Positions 1 through 11,195 of a stretch of 64,000 nucleotides of DNA are shown here, piece after piece. Both the position numbers and the translations under genes were made by a program. The notes beneath the pieces were generated by a model. That model was not told the origin of the DNA. It worked only from the letters and a program-made list of their open reading frames with translations, and searched no databases. This DNA comes from Tanypteryx hageni (Eukaryota > Arthropoda > Insecta > Odonata > Petaluridae). The stretch spans positions 68,863,850 through 68,927,849 of the forward strand of contig CM054113.1 of NCBI GenBank assembly GCA_028673005.1. The letters run 5' to 3'. Positions within the stretch are counted from its first letter, which is position 1. Each line of letters opens with the position of its first letter.

Positions 1-12
1 CCTACCCCTTTT

Positions 13-34
13 ACTCTCTCTCTCTCTCTCTCCC
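13..34. repeat. (CT)n microsatellite
   Basis: About ten CT dinucleotides at the very start of the window, running into a short C run. Simple-sequence repeat without coding value. Confidence 0.9.
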
Positions 35-204
35 CCATTGTCGCTCTCCACCGGGTGAAGACGAATGGACAGGTGCCCGGACGAGACGTCTTCCGTCCCA
101 TAATGCTCTTCGCACGCCATCCACCCTCTCTATTCCATTGAGGCGGGGGCATGAAAACTGCTGGCGCGAGTTCCGTCCGACATCCATTGATACGTGGACG
201 TGCA

Positions 205-312
205 ATCCGCTCCCCTCCTTCTCCTCCCTTTGGGTCGATTCAAAAAAGGGGAGGAGGTCAGAAGGGAGGAAGGGAAGAAGGGGTGAGTGAAGGAGGGAGG
301 AGTGGGAGATAA
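205..312. repeat. Polypurine/polypyrimidine low-complexity block
   Basis: A short pyrimidine-rich stretch is followed directly by a purine-rich stretch of GGGAGGA-type units. The two halves can partly pair around a short centre near 230-245. No gene is seen here. Confidence 0.7.
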
Positions 313-364
313 ATCATAGGAGCAGTTTCTACGATTTCACCGGGAAACCAATGAACGATTCCAA

Positions 365-545
365 TGCAGATTGAATTTATAAATTTTATTTAAACTAGTT
401 AATAAACAGCCGTTCACGGCCTTTTACAATGAGATTGTTAACTATGACAAAGGCGATCACATACAACCATCACCTGGGCAGGGTTCGAACCCGCTATCCT
501 AGCACTGAGAATTATCCCTCAACCTAGGCCGGTAATAGTGATCAA
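365..545 (-). mobile_element. tRNA-derived SINE (copy 1, minus strand)
   Basis: Read on the minus strand this has an A-box-like TAGGTTGAGGG near 517-527 and a perfect B-box-like GGTTCGAACCC near 482-492, spaced as in a tRNA-derived RNA polymerase III promoter. A non-tRNA body follows and ends in an AT-rich tail (AAATAAAATTTATAAATT) near 375-395. The body resembles the copy at 22436-22605: both carry a TTATGTG or GTATGTG block, CTTTGT, and a TGTTT...TTAA end. It is not a functional tRNA, because no acceptor stem can be drawn. This family is mobilised by LINE enzymes. The exact ends are uncertain. Confidence 0.65.
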
Positions 546-2394
546 AAGGAATCCAATCCTAAATAAATTTACGGGCGCAATGGGGTTGTTAGAGATGGAC
601 CACGTACTTAAACTAGAACATCCATAATAAAAAATAGGTGTTATCTACACAAGTTATTTTCATACACCATTACCTTATCTCAATGATTCATTCTTGATAG
701 AATGCGAATCAGGGTGGTTTAAAAAAAAACTTCTTTAGGGACAAGTGACATTTTCAGAGGCACATGTGTCTCTTTAGGAATCTTATCCTTACTTCAGACG
801 ATGTTTGACAGAAGGTAATAGATAAAAAGCAGAAAAAATTAATGTTCAGAAGATGACTTTGTAAAATGAAATAGTTTGTTTCATCTCGAACGAAAAGAGG
901 AATTTAACGTTTTTATTTTTTTCTGCTCTATATCCGAGTGACGGCTCCAACAATTAATTATCATATTAAAAGTACGAGACTTGAAATAGTTAAAAGTTCT
1001 CAGGATAGATAATGATATACAGCTACAGCGATCATTTCTAACAACAAAAACAGCCAATTCAAACCCACATAGTTCCACAAGCAGGCTCTGAAATTGGTCA
1101 ACATAATTTGCCCGTGTTATTCATTACCGCACTGCATTTGGAAAAGAGATGTTCATTCGAACGTATTTAAGTAGCACCTTATTCACCAAGCAAGGAAAAT
1201 TATCCCGAGCGCAATAACGCAAAATATATCACGAAACGTACAATTTCAAAATAATCCTTACACCGGAAATCGATCGGGATTTCGAAGACCTCAAATGATT
1301 TCGATACATTCCCAATGCACGCGAAAATCCGGAAAAATTCTGCGTCGGAGTTGGAACACCGCTCGAACTCCGCCGCAGATACAGGTTGCCACCGGAGATG
1401 ACTCAACGTTATGCAAGACCGGCTGCCGGCCCTCCGCCGAAAGATATTCCCCATCAAACTTTCCGCTGATAACTCACACGAGCATGTTAATTTCCTACAT
1501 GGAAACGTCCCTTAATGTCTTCAAGGTTCAGCGATTAGGTCCGATAGCCGCGATTGCGGTCGCCTTTGAAAACCGCCGCCTTCTTCCGACTCGGGTCGGA
1601 CCCACGCCATCGAGCTATCGCCCTTCGAAGCGATAAAGAAAAGATTACGGAGGAACGCAAGCACATCGTGATGTCTCTCCCGAAAGGTTTTGTATCCTCG
1701 TCCTCTCCTTGCCTCAACCTAACGGTTTTATTTTTCGGGAGATAATAAAATAATTACGAAACCGTGGAACGATAAGGTTCGGGATGAGGAGGACCATAAA
1801 ACTCGCGAACGCCCCTAAGCTCCTTAAAGATACGATTTCGTTTTGAAATCGCATCGCCCGCGGACATCGTGAAAACACAGACCGCTGGCCAAAAGAACGC
1901 AGCATTAAAAAGGAAAACGATCATCTTCGCTTCCACAAAAACGAGATACCCTACGCGAAATTCGCGAAAGAATTACCAAGCTCACCTCGCGGCTGAAATC
2001 ACATTTAACAAGTGAGGGAAGAATTGCAGAGGAAATTACATAAAGCGCTTTTTTCTTGTTTTAGGAATATGGCGTCATCATAAGACTACATCTCTGGTTG
2101 AGATAGACGGCCTCAGGATATATATATAGTCTATAATTTCCCTTTAAAAGCATTATATCAATTCAATGTACATAATAATTCCCATTTCCCATTACAAAAT
2201 TCTATGGCTATGGGTTTTATTTCCCATTGTTAAAAATCGGAAAATTTCTCTCTTTTTATATTAAAAACAATTGTTCGCTCTCATTCGACATGGATTTCAA
2301 TTCCGTTTTCAAAAAATATATCGCGCCTTTCTTATGCGAGTATAAATGAAACAAAGGGATTGGAAAAATACGTCGAATACTCCTCAGAAGCTCA
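546..2394. other. No supported gene
   Basis: Moderately AT-rich single-copy-looking DNA. A more GC-rich part at 1290-1640 is open on both strands for up to about 110 codons, but I find no convincing splice sites or recognisable protein. Near 1975-2015 a short stretch (GCTCACCTCGCGGCTGAAAT) resembles the repeat that begins at 33550, so it may be a fragment of the same element. Confidence 0.5.
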
Positions 2395-2545
2395 TCCTAG
2401 ATCCACCAATTTTATGCCACGTGTAGCACTCATATAGATCAATCTACCGTGAAAATTTGGCTTCTCCGAGTTGCAAGATTCCAGGGATATTGCCCGAACA
2501 GGCGGACCGACAGACAAACCGAACGCATAAGCGATTTTTTAAAAA
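2395..2545. repeat. Possible retroposon fragment with GACA tetramers
   Basis: The sequence around 2500-2530 has a GACCGACAGACAAACCGA core. The inverted-repeat arms at 31480-31520 and 32205-32225 carry a similar CCGACAGACAGACAG block. Such blocks are common near the 3' ends of interspersed repeats. Classification is not possible from this sequence alone. Confidence 0.3.
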
Positions 2546-3271
2546 AAGCGCTAAACACTATTGTTTCACCTAAAGTCTTTTAAAAAAGCTGGGGAAAACG
2601 CAAGAGCGTACCCCCACAACTGCCGCTCAATACACTCATTAATATAAATTTTCTTGACCTTGACCTGCCCGAATTCCATTATACAGGAAAGAAAAGAAAA
2701 TTTCCTTCAGAATAACTTGAGTTAAGTGGAATTAAACCAAGTTATTGAAACAAAATTTCTTTTTATTCCTTTCTTTATACTCGCAAGCCTTTAATAGAAT
2801 ACGTGCACGAGTAGAAAGCCTAAATAGTAGATATAATCAAACTTCGATCCATTAAAAGAAGCCTTTGCTGTTTCTCTTCCAAAAACAAATTATCGATCTC
2901 GTCTAATAGATTTTTGCTCCCATAAATAGTCAAGGAAACTCCAATCTGCGTAAACTAGCTGAGAAAACCAGACAGAAATCTCGGCTACAAACAGCCGTCC
3001 TCTGCGGCAAGTCGCGATCTTTGATTTTATACTGCTAACTATTGCCCCTGTAGACAAAATGCGGATCTGGTTTTCACAAATTGTTTTTTTTTTTTGGCCA
3101 TCGGAGTTATCTTAATTATATTTTTCATACGCTGGCGCGAAAATGATCGACAAATTACAATCGTAACACAAAACGTCCACAATCAAGCGACCAGTGAGAG
3201 TGGAGACAAAAGTATTTTATCTAATTCATATTCTTCGAAAAATGCGTGCAACTCTAGGATGAAAGTTGATA
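2546..3271. other. No supported gene
   Basis: AT-rich DNA with short homopolymer runs and no coding or RNA signal that I can support. Confidence 0.5.
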
Positions 3272-3275
3272 TTAA

Positions 3276-3532
3276 CCCTTAAGTACGCGCGTGCACATAA
3301 GTGGACGCCTGGGATCTCTGTGACCACATGTTATATATTTCTAATAATAATTTTCTTTATTCTATTTATTTAGTTAATTATATTGATGGAAAATATATTA
3401 AAATGACGTATGAGAGCAACAAATTTACATATTATTGAACAAAAATAACGAGTTAAATAAAGAATTTTTATAGTCTAATGGTCCACCAAAAATATAGTGG
3501 GGTGACACAGACCCCACGCGCCTACTTAAGGG
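3276..3532. mobile_element. piggyBac-like MITE, 257 bp, TTAA target site
   Basis: The element begins CCCTTAAGTACGCGCG and ends CGCGCCTACTTAAGGG. It is bounded on both sides by TTAA (3272-3275 and 3533-3536), the exact target duplication of the piggyBac superfamily. A second, inner inverted pair lies close to each end (CTGTGACCAC on the left, GGGGTGACACAG on the right). The interior is AT-rich and non-coding. With no transposase it is a non-autonomous element that would depend on a piggyBac transposase supplied in trans. Both ends look well preserved, suggesting a fairly young insertion. Confidence 0.85.
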
Positions 3533-3655
3533 TTAAAACCAACGTCTGCGCGATGTTAAGAAGCCAAAACCATCGACATTCGTATACGCCAGTGAAAAAT
3601 ACACCACGTGAAAATTATGACGAAATCGACTTTACGACTTTGAACTCCCATCATG

Positions 3656-3735
3656 GTGAGAGGGAGTGGGAGAGAGGGGGGAGAGAGTGAGAGGGAGGGA
3701 GTGGGAGAGAGGGAATGGGCGGGAGACAGGGAGAG
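3656..3735. repeat. (GA)/(GGGA) purine-rich repeat
   Basis: GAGAGGGAGTGGGAGAGAGG-type units with almost no pyrimidines on the plus strand. Frames opened by it are not coding. Confidence 0.8.
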
Positions 3736-5783
3736 AACGCACCCGACGACACGCAATTCACGGACGGAAACTTCAATCACACTCGCATTCATAAAAAAAG
3801 TTGAATGGTGGTTCTTTTCTCTCTTATTGTCCGAAATGGAAGATTAAAAAAACAAAGACGAATCGGCTTCAAAAGGTCTTGTCGGAAAGAAAGTTATTTT
3901 TTGTTTCTCCCTCCCCCTGCTTGCGACACGAGTTTCCTGTTCGAATGATATATAAAAAAACTTCATTACCATAAACAAATTTCTTACGAACGGACGAGTT
4001 CAGCGGGTTGGCATTCCGGAGAATCCGGGAGGAATTTCTTGTTTTTTTTTAATCCGTCAGATTTTTATCACTGGAGGAATTAAATTATTCTGAGAATTAT
4101 TGAGGCGAGAAGACAAAACGTTGGAGGATGTGCCTTTTGCCTACTTAAGCTTTTTTGTCACGCTGTCGCAAAGGAATAGCTTAAAAGTGCGAGTTTACAT
4201 TACGGCGGTATTTTTTTGCGCACGGAAAGCTTTTCAAAAGTGTGAAACAGGATCGCGTCGAGAGAAAATCAACGTGATTTGCAAAGTTGAACTCTGGTTA
4301 CTCGAACATTTAACACTTTAACGGACAACACGGCTGTGACGGGCGTCTTTGTGATATTGCATAGAGGTAAGCCGGTTTTACCGACCATGATTTTTTATTG
4401 TAAATAATTACCCATAAAGTCATAATATAGCCTTATGTTATTATGAAAACTTCACAATTCCCAGGAACACATACATGCATCCCTAGAATTACAAGGTTTC
4501 GCTGTACACGTTTTGAGTTTATCACGGTTTTCATTAAACTAATTACCTCGAATTGGAAGGCCATCAATTTCAATTTGTCATTGTTTTAAAAAAGTCTCCG
4601 AGCATTAACAATCATAAAAAGTTTAAGTTCGACTCAGAGGTTATAAGGAAATATAAAGTAAACATTACCGAATACAGTGTAACAAAATTTTAGCATGTTG
4701 AGTTCGAGACGGCGCTCAAAGGTAACCTCACATATTCCTTTGGGAAAACCTACCGACATTGCACGGTTTCATTTCACACGGTCTGTTCCAGAAAAGCATG
4801 TAGGTACGTACATACAGTGCAACGTGAGCGATGGGTGTATAACAATGCGTTCCTAGAATACTTCAGCAAAAATCTACTGTCCGCGAAAGTTTGTCTACTA
4901 TATAAGGCAAAATATTTTCAACGCGTGAAACATCCGAGGAAAAGAACCCTGACCGGCTGATTAGGAAGATTTAACGAAAGAAATTTATTCTTCGAATCGT
5001 CCAAAATTCGAGTTACTGTGGTTCAATTATACCTCTGCACAAGGAAAGAGAAAGGAAAACGGGCAAGGAATACCGGAATCAATGAGGGTTGGGCGGGATA
5101 AGGGAGTGGAAAAAGAAGACGGGGTGGAGCTTTAGGGTTGGGGGATGAAAACGACCCTGTGATTACGAGGGTGGGCTCTTTCTTGCCCTTTAATTCTTAT
5201 GCCGACGATTTATAGTTTATAATAATCCCATATTTGAAAGCGATACGGAAACAATTGCCGAATAAACTCTTAAGAGGATTTTAGTATCACATAAATTTTA
5301 TGCTTCGGAACAATGGTTAAAGGCTATGTCAAAAAATACTAATGATATAGGTATCAACCACAGCCTAAAAATAAACCATTAAAATACGCATATAAAAAGT
5401 GTACGTTTTTTAGTGGGCATCGATCCTCGATTCTAATAAGAACTTACGTTTAGTAATTCTTTACATCTAGAACTCATAAGATATACAAACAATTTGGGGC
5501 AGGGTTTCTCAAACTTGTAAAATATCCTAGAAAATATTTTACCAATACCCACCACTGCTCAAGAAAAACTATCTCACTACTCTTAACTCTACTTTTTACT
5601 TTATTTTTGTCATTCATAATAGAAAAGACATTATTTAATTTTTTATTATCACAATTCCTATGAAATAAATTATTATTCTTCCTCGTGTAGCTTATGGCGC
5701 GACCCATCTACAGCTCGCGGTCTACAAATGAACCGAGACGACATAATCTGGCGTAATTCGGAATACAAGTAATAAGTTACACA
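3736..5783. other. No supported gene
   Basis: AT-rich DNA. A short purine-rich patch is at 5040-5160. Open frames of 60-80 codons are short and lack supporting splice or start context. Confidence 0.5.
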
Positions 5784-5975
5784 GCCAAACCCCGATTCAG
5801 CGCCACCGTTTGTCCATCACTGACATTGGCGTTAAAGCGGGAGAGGCGTACATCGAGGTATAAGCTTGCTCTATGCATTCATAAAATGGAAGTTCTGTTC
5901 ACAACGATTCATGGACGGCATGCGGGAGTGGCACTTTATAGGGGGGGGGGGGGGGGGCGCTAAATCGGGGTCTGA
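5784..5975. mobile_element. Small MITE, copy 1 (family with AACCCCGATTTAGCGCC ends)
   Basis: Terminal inverted repeats read AAACCCCGATTCAGCGCC on the left and GGCGCTAAATCGGGGTCT on the right. The body shares about 120 bp with the copies at 8349-8527 and 30585-30760, including GAAGTTCTGTTCACAACGA, here in the opposite orientation to both. It is about 190 bp with no coding capacity, so it is a non-autonomous DNA transposon. The superfamily cannot be fixed because no clear target duplication is visible. A run of 17 G at 5941-5957 sits just inside the right end, where the copy at 8349 has only a short run. Confidence 0.75.
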
Positions 5976-6166
5976 GTGAACTTAATTTTTTCATTACATG
6001 AAAAACGCCCCAAATTCGTTCTTTCTTATAAAGTAATATTCTTCAAGTGTTTGGTACTTGTGATAAACGGCCCCTAGGTTTACTACTAATGCCGGAATTT
6101 AAATCTTTTCGCGGCGACATAACGCTAGCAACAATAGGTAGGTAAAAACCGACTCTCAAAACTCAC
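5976..6166. other. Possible minus-strand intron next to the 6.2-kb exon
   Basis: AT-rich DNA. If the candidate exon at 6167-6373 is real, this is the 5' part of its downstream intron. Confidence 0.25.
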
Positions 6167-6373
6167 CTTTCCGGTTGGGTGAAGTCGAGGCCGAAGAGGA
6201 TGATGAGGAAGAGAAGGAAGTGGACGTAGAAGAGGACTTGGACGACTTAGCAGCGAAAGGCCCAGCCGACAAGGGGCGCCTAGTCGACAGGAAGCGCCTA
6301 GCCGACAGGGGACGCTTAGCCCTGTCGGCTGCCACCAAAGCCGATGGAGCAATGGTTGCGGTGTCGAGAGATC
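6167..6373 (-). CDS. Candidate internal coding exon, Ser-rich with LSxRR repeats
   Basis: This is a single candidate exon, not a whole gene, and the product is not recognised. Read on the minus strand it ends CGGAAAG|GTGAGT, a near-consensus 5' splice site. It is preceded by a pyrimidine tract (GTGTTTTCTTCTTCCGAG) that could be a 3' splice site at 6374. The 207-nt exon is open throughout in one frame and has phase 1 at both ends. The predicted segment runs from a short hydrophobic part, through three tandem six-residue units of the type PLSARR/FLSTRR/PLSAGP (18-bp DNA repeats at about 6265-6320), to a Ser/Thr-rich stretch of about 25 residues ending TSPNRK. Such low-complexity segments are typical of disordered linkers in nuclear or cytoskeletal proteins. 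The opposite strand is also open (acidic, Glu/Asp-rich), so the strand choice rests on the splice donor. RNA evidence is needed. Confidence 0.35.
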
Positions 6374-6835
6374 CTCGGAAGAAGAAAACACCTCAACAAC
6401 CGGAACGGAACGCACCGGAAATCACTCCGACACACTGGTTATGGTGCGCACTTGTAACTTACAGTCCCGGAATCGTCGCAATGGGAAATATTTTCGGGGT
6501 AATTTGAGCGTATTGGGTTCTTGTACGAATGAAGGTGGCACTGGGGAGTTGCGGGAAGGACGAAAAAAAAGGTTTCCTCTTTTCTCCGAGGCGACGTGAT
6601 ACGAAAGATATTCTTAGGAAGAGGAGTGGGCGAGAGTGGATCTGAAGAGTTATGAGGGCGTGGGCGGTCGGAGTGGACGAGATTGGTGATCCTGCTTCTT
6701 AGGAGCAAGGCCAATTCCGCCACCGCACAAGAGGAAGAAACGTATGGGAAGTTGGAAGAGAGTGTCTGAGGCGGATGAAGAAGGCATCACGTGAGAAAAG
6801 ACATTACATGCATAGTAAGCGTAATAATAAAAGAG
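6374..6835. other. No supported gene
   Basis: Mixed-composition DNA just upstream (minus strand) of the candidate exon. No further exon could be supported. Confidence 0.4.
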
Positions 6836-7196
6836 AGAAGGGGAGACAGTGAAGGGAAGAGAGAGAGAGAGAGAGACAGCTGGAATGTGCGAAATAGAGA
6901 GAAGAGGTAGGGTTAAGAGTGTTTGGAAAGGAATTATCAGTGGGAAAATAAGGGAGAGAAATATACGATGAAGGAGAAAGAGAATGTAAGAGGATAGGAG
7001 AGGTATGAAAGAAGGATGAGTAATGGAGAGATATGGAAGAAGATAGTGAGAAAGGGAGGAAGTGGGAAGAGAAAGCAAAAGGAGAGAGAAAGAGATAGGG
7101 AGGGAGGAAGAGAGAGGGGAGGGAGGAAGACAGAGAGGAGGTAGGGAAGCAGGGAGATGAGGTAGGGAAGGAGAGGGACGAGGGAGAAAACGAGAA
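6836..7196. repeat. Purine-rich low-complexity tract
   Basis: GAGAGA, GGGAGGA and AAGGAGA units dominate the plus strand. The long open frames on either strand come from this bias and have no gene support. Confidence 0.8.
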
Positions 7197-7260
7197 AGAT
7201 AGATAGATAAATGTCTTTATTCGGGCGAAATTTAGACCATATGGTCCACTCTTACATTTA
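7197..7260 (-). mobile_element. 3' tail of a retroposon (minus strand)
   Basis: On the minus strand this reads TAAGAGTGGACCATATGGTC, then GCCCGAATAAAGACATTTAT followed by ATCT repeats. A unique block ending in AATAAA and a short tetranucleotide tail is typical of the 3' end of a SINE or LINE. Only the tail is recognisable, so the family is not assigned. Confidence 0.45.
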
Positions 7261-7640
7261 ACCCTTAAGAAAGGGGTAGTGGGAAAGAGGAGGAAGGAGA
7301 GAGGGAAGGAGAGAGGGAAGGAATGAAGAAGAAAGAGGTAGGAAGATAAGGAAGGGGGAGAGAAGGGAGTGTGAAGGAGAATGGGAAGAGTAGGGAAAGG
7401 GGAAGGAACGAGAAAATGGACCGAAAGAAAAAAGTGAAGGATTCACGGAAAAAGAAGATGAAGATGGGAAGATAAGAGTAAGGGTAGACGGCAGAGCGAC
7501 AACTGAGCGGATGGGGAAGAATGGGGTGGGGAGGTGGGAAGAACCTGGAAATCTGCGAAAAAGTAAATTAACCAACCAACTTCCTCTCTCGGAAGAGAAG
7601 TATGAGTGAGGGAGGGGAGAGAGTGAGGTGGAGGATGGGA
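7261..7640. repeat. Purine-rich low-complexity tract
   Basis: A continuation of the G/A-rich DNA (GGAGAGAGGGAAGGA units) on the other side of the retroposon tail, which may have inserted into one longer purine tract. The minus-strand frame of about 160 codons here is an effect of composition. Confidence 0.75.
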
Positions 7641-7740
7641 TTTGAAAACATAAACTGTCGTCGCATGCAAGTTGTAAGAGCTCGAAAAAAAAATCCTTGT
7701 GGTAAGGAAGTACGAGGAAAATGTTTCTTGCGATATTCAA

Positions 7741-7802
7741 TTCAGCTTACGCTTTCTCTGTCTCCCTCCCTCTCTTCCTCCTTTCTCTCTCCCTCTCATT
7801 CA
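7741..7802. repeat. Pyrimidine-rich (CCCTCTCT) patch
   Basis: CT-rich simple sequence on the plus strand, marking a switch of purine strand relative to the tract ending at 7640. Confidence 0.75.
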
Positions 7803-8348
7803 TTTCATTATGGCCTTTTCGTTCTTATTTCTGAAATTGATATATTACATACCTGTTTATACCTGCCTTTTCTATATTTATGCGTTCGTGAATATGTTTA
7901 TACGAATACTACTAGTCACTTGTTAGAATGTGCTATTTTTTAAATTATGAATTCGTGTTTACAGGATCCTAGGAATTTTTACATATGTATATTTGTACAA
8001 ATCCGTGTATATATGCATTGATGTAACTACAGACGTTCGAGTGAACACAATTTTTTAACGATCGCGTTCATTATGTAGTTTTTCTTATCGTACGGTCTAA
8101 CATGCATTTTAAGTGTGGTTCCGGCAATAGGTATATTGCATTTTTAACTAAAAATCTAACGTAGGTTTCGCGGGTTTTTCACACTCCCCTTCCTTTGGGC
8201 GTCTTTCCGCAAGTGCGTTTTTACCAATAATTATGCAAAATTGTCATAATTAGTTTTTTTCACGAAAATAAGTTGAATATCCTTCTTTTTATTTCATGTA
8301 CCACACCACGTTAAATTGTGATTAGGAGGTGACTTTCACATTGCAGCC
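7803..8348. other. No supported gene
   Basis: AT-rich DNA with no repeat or coding signal that I can support. Confidence 0.5.
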
Positions 8349-8527
8349 CCAACCCCGATTTAGCGCCCCCCGAAATAGTGCCACCCCCGCATAACGCCCA
8401 TGAATCGTTGTGAACAGAACTTCCATCTTATGAATACAGTGAGCAAGGATATACCTCGATTTGCCGCCATCCCCGCTTTAACGCCAATATCAGCGAAAGA
8501 AAAACGGTGGCGCCAAATCGGGGTTTG
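8349..8527. mobile_element. Small MITE, copy 2
   Basis: Ends are CCAACCCCGATTTAGCGCC on the left and GGCGCCAAATCGGGGTTTG on the right, an almost perfect inverted pair. The middle carries GTTGTGAACAGAACTTCCAT in the same orientation as the copy at 30585 and inverted relative to 5784. This is the best-preserved member of the family in the window and defines its length of about 180 bp. It is non-coding. Confidence 0.8.
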
Positions 8528-9549
8528 ACTATATTTATCTTTGTTTTAAGTTGTCTTCTTTTTAATAGTGTCAAGTTTTTACTTCTCGTTGCTGTAATTG
8601 TATTTTATCACCTTTAATTCTGCAGTAGACGAGAATTAAGTTTAGTTGTAAGATGGGAGCTTTCAAGCCTCAACCTAGCCCAAATAAAGGCACCTATCCC
8701 TCTCTTCTTCCATTCCTTTCTCCCTCCGTCTCCCTCGCCCCTCCTTGGAGACTCATTCAACATTTCACACTCAGCGGAGCACGACCTCCCCTCCATTTTC
8801 TCTCTCACTTGCTGCGCTAACACATGCATACATACATACATACATACATACATACATACATACGAGGTATAGAAGGCGATGCCCTCACAAGGAAGAAACG
8901 TATTTCCACACCACACACCACGCTTTCCTCCTCCTCCATTACCATGTGGTAACCGAAGGCGTACGTTCCGCGCGAGCGTTCAACGCCGCTTTCATTGCCG
9001 CGGGGTTTGATTCCGGGGGGAGATGACAGATCGGAGTTTTCAACCGGCGGAGAAGAAATTCATCCCGTATATAACATGGTCGCCCCGAGATACGAACCGG
9101 CGACACTTCACGAGGAAAACACGTCCGGGAAAACCCAGCAACGGCGCCACACCATCTTCGCGAACACGGAAGACATTTAAAAGCCCCGTTGAAGCCTTTG
9201 CTTTCCTGCTTATGAAACGTTATGAGTCGGCATTCAGGCTAGGGAATGGATTCGTTACAAAACTACGAAGGATCGGATCGGTTTTATTTCCACGTCTAAG
9301 GAATGTTGAAAAAAAGAATAAATAAAACGGCGCGAGAGGTAATATTCACTTTCACATCAAGTTGACCTTTTGGGATAACCTTATTTTTTCCTGAGAGGAT
9401 AAAAAATACATATTACGTTTTCATAAATATACGTCGGAGATATTTTACGTTCCTCGCATATCTTTTTTCCGGATTTATATTTTTTTCGAGAATAAAAGGA
9501 ACGGTATAAAAAAGGAAGAATCATAACCTTATGTATGTATAGGTGTGTA

Positions 9550-9551
<2 letters not shown>
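8528..9551. other. No supported gene; contains a (CATA)n microsatellite
   Basis: Pyrimidine-rich DNA at 8695-8810 and a (CATA)9 microsatellite at 8827-8863. A more GC-rich block at 8950-9320 is open in two frames, but no splice context or known protein could be recognised. Confidence 0.5.
8827..8863. repeat. (CATA)n microsatellite
   Basis: About nine uninterrupted CATA tetramers. Confidence 0.95.

Positions 9552-9607
<56 letters not shown>
9552..9607. repeat. (AT)n microsatellite, about 28 units
   Basis: Long, nearly perfect AT dinucleotide run, flanked on the left by TGTGTATG. Probably length-variable and self-pairing. Confidence 0.95.
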
Positions 9608-9609
<2 letters not shown>

Positions 9610-9734
9610 AGGAATCGTATCTCAGGGGGAGAATTTATGAATGCAAAATGCGACGGGACGGAACAGCGTGCGAGCGAGAGAGAAACTACGTCCCTTCCAT
9701 GATCTCGGATCCGTGCTTCCATCAAAAGATCTTG

Positions 9735-9945
9735 GCGAGTCGCAGAGAAGAGAGGGAGAAAGAGAAGGAAAGGAGGGGAATGTGAATATATTGCTAGGGA
9801 GAAAGATTTTAATAAGGATGAGAAAGAAAGAGGAAGCTAAAAATGGAAAGAAGAGAGAAAGGGATGAAAAATACGGGATAAGGAGGGTGAAGGAGGAAGA
9901 ATACGGTAAGATAAAGGAGAGAATATATCCTAAAGACAAAAAAAC
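9735..9945. repeat. Purine-rich low-complexity tract
   Basis: GAGAAAGAGAAGGAAAGGA-type DNA. It opens frames of 125-148 codons on both strands that are rich in Lys/Glu/Arg or Ser/Phe/Leu and are not credible genes. Confidence 0.75.
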
Positions 9946-10238
9946 AAGGATGCGTCGACGGCTATGGTCATTTTGCACTGTCATCAACTGGACATACACA
10001 GAGAAGGGAGGAGGGAAACCCGGCGGAATGCACGTGTTACCAAAAGCGTTCTTTGCGATTTATATACTTTCGGAATCTTCTCGATAAGGATTGAAATTAA
10101 GATGAAAATATAGAACGAGATAAAAATTAAATTCTGTAACGATAATTTCTCTGATAACAGATATAAATTGCGGTGAAAAGCTCAGAAATTCTCACGAAGT
10201 TTAAAATTATATAAATCTCAGGCACGCGGAACTATACC
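9946..10238. other. No supported gene
   Basis: AT-rich DNA with no signal that I can support. Confidence 0.5.
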
Positions 10239-10312
10239 CAAGGGAGGATTTACCGGAAGGCGTTCTGGGCGACCGCCCGTGGCCTTCACATTTTAGGGGG
10301 TCCAAAAAAGGA
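10239..10312. mobile_element. hAT-type element end (partial)
   Basis: The sequence CAAGGGAGGATTTACCGG, followed by GGCGACCGCCCGTGGCC, matches the kind of end seen in many animal hAT elements (C-A-G-G-G-n-GGATTTACC). No matching right end or duplication was found, so this is a partial copy. The tRNA-like repeat at 10337 may interrupt it. Confidence 0.4.
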
Positions 10313-10336
10313 TAAGAAATTGATTTCGAAGGAGAG

Positions 10337-10435
10337 AGGGAGAAACATTTGGAACTTGACCGGGAATCAAACCCAGACCCCAGAGGTCATCAAGCCAGCA
10401 TGATACTCCACTCTCGAATTAGGACATGAAACCAT
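10337..10435 (-). mobile_element. tRNA-like SINE head (minus strand)
   Basis: On the minus strand a B-box-like GGTTTGATTCCCGG (around 10360-10373) lies about 40 bp after an A-box-like TGGAGTATCATGCTGG (near 10395-10412). The region resembles a tRNA without a closing acceptor stem, as in tRNA-derived SINEs. It is distinct in sequence from the 365 and 22436 copies. It could also be a decayed tRNA gene. Confidence 0.45.
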
Positions 10436-11195
10436 TTTGGACAATTAATAAAATAAAAAAAAATTAATTTTAAGTCGAAACATATCCTATGATGAAATGG
10501 ATTGGCCGGTACCAAGAATTGGAACATCGTCACGGTTTTAGGAGGAAAAACAATCAAATATTAAACGTACCTACTAAAAACTAGGATGTAAGGTACAGAG
10601 TATGGCGGCAGACCAGGGTCTTCAAATGCTGAAATGCGCCAGTTACTTTAACGGTGTCAATTTCTGCGTGTAACATGGCCAGAAATGCGTTCTAGGGGAA
10701 AATTACGTCACTAAAGAGAGACAAACACTGTGATGGTCAGAGAAGGTATGATCGAATGTCTTAATGATGATACATACGCACACGAATTCCACCAGATAAA
10801 GCGATGATTTCGAAACGACTCTTAACAGAAACAATCGCTCCGACTGAAAAACGCAACGAGGCTCACGGCCCAGGAACCGGAATTTTTTCCGAATTGATGA
10901 CACGTAAAACACTTTGGGTCATATGGCCATAAAAGACGTTTTCCTTTTTAAAGCTTTTCATAATCTCCTTAGCTCCCGGTCGTTCATTCCGAAAGGATGA
11001 GGAAAAACCACGTCAGAAAAGAGGTCTCTAGTACCTAAGAGGGATACTGTAAGAAGGAACAGCAGCCAGGCCACAACCTCCGTGTTCTCCGGCCAAGACA
11101 CCCATTTCCCACCAGCGGTATTCAACCACGCATTCCATCAGCCACTTCAAAAAAATAAAAAAACGAGAAATAATATTATGATAAGTGCCGAGCGG
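10436..11195. other. No supported gene
   Basis: Mixed DNA without recognisable coding or RNA features. Confidence 0.5.

Noticed and set aside
365..545. A functional tRNA gene
   Set aside because: A and B boxes are present on the minus strand but no acceptor stem or anticodon stem closes, and the body continues into a SINE-like tail.
8950..9180. tRNA-like B box (CCGGTTCGTATCTCGGG on the minus strand)
   Set aside because: No A box at the right distance and no second copy in the window.
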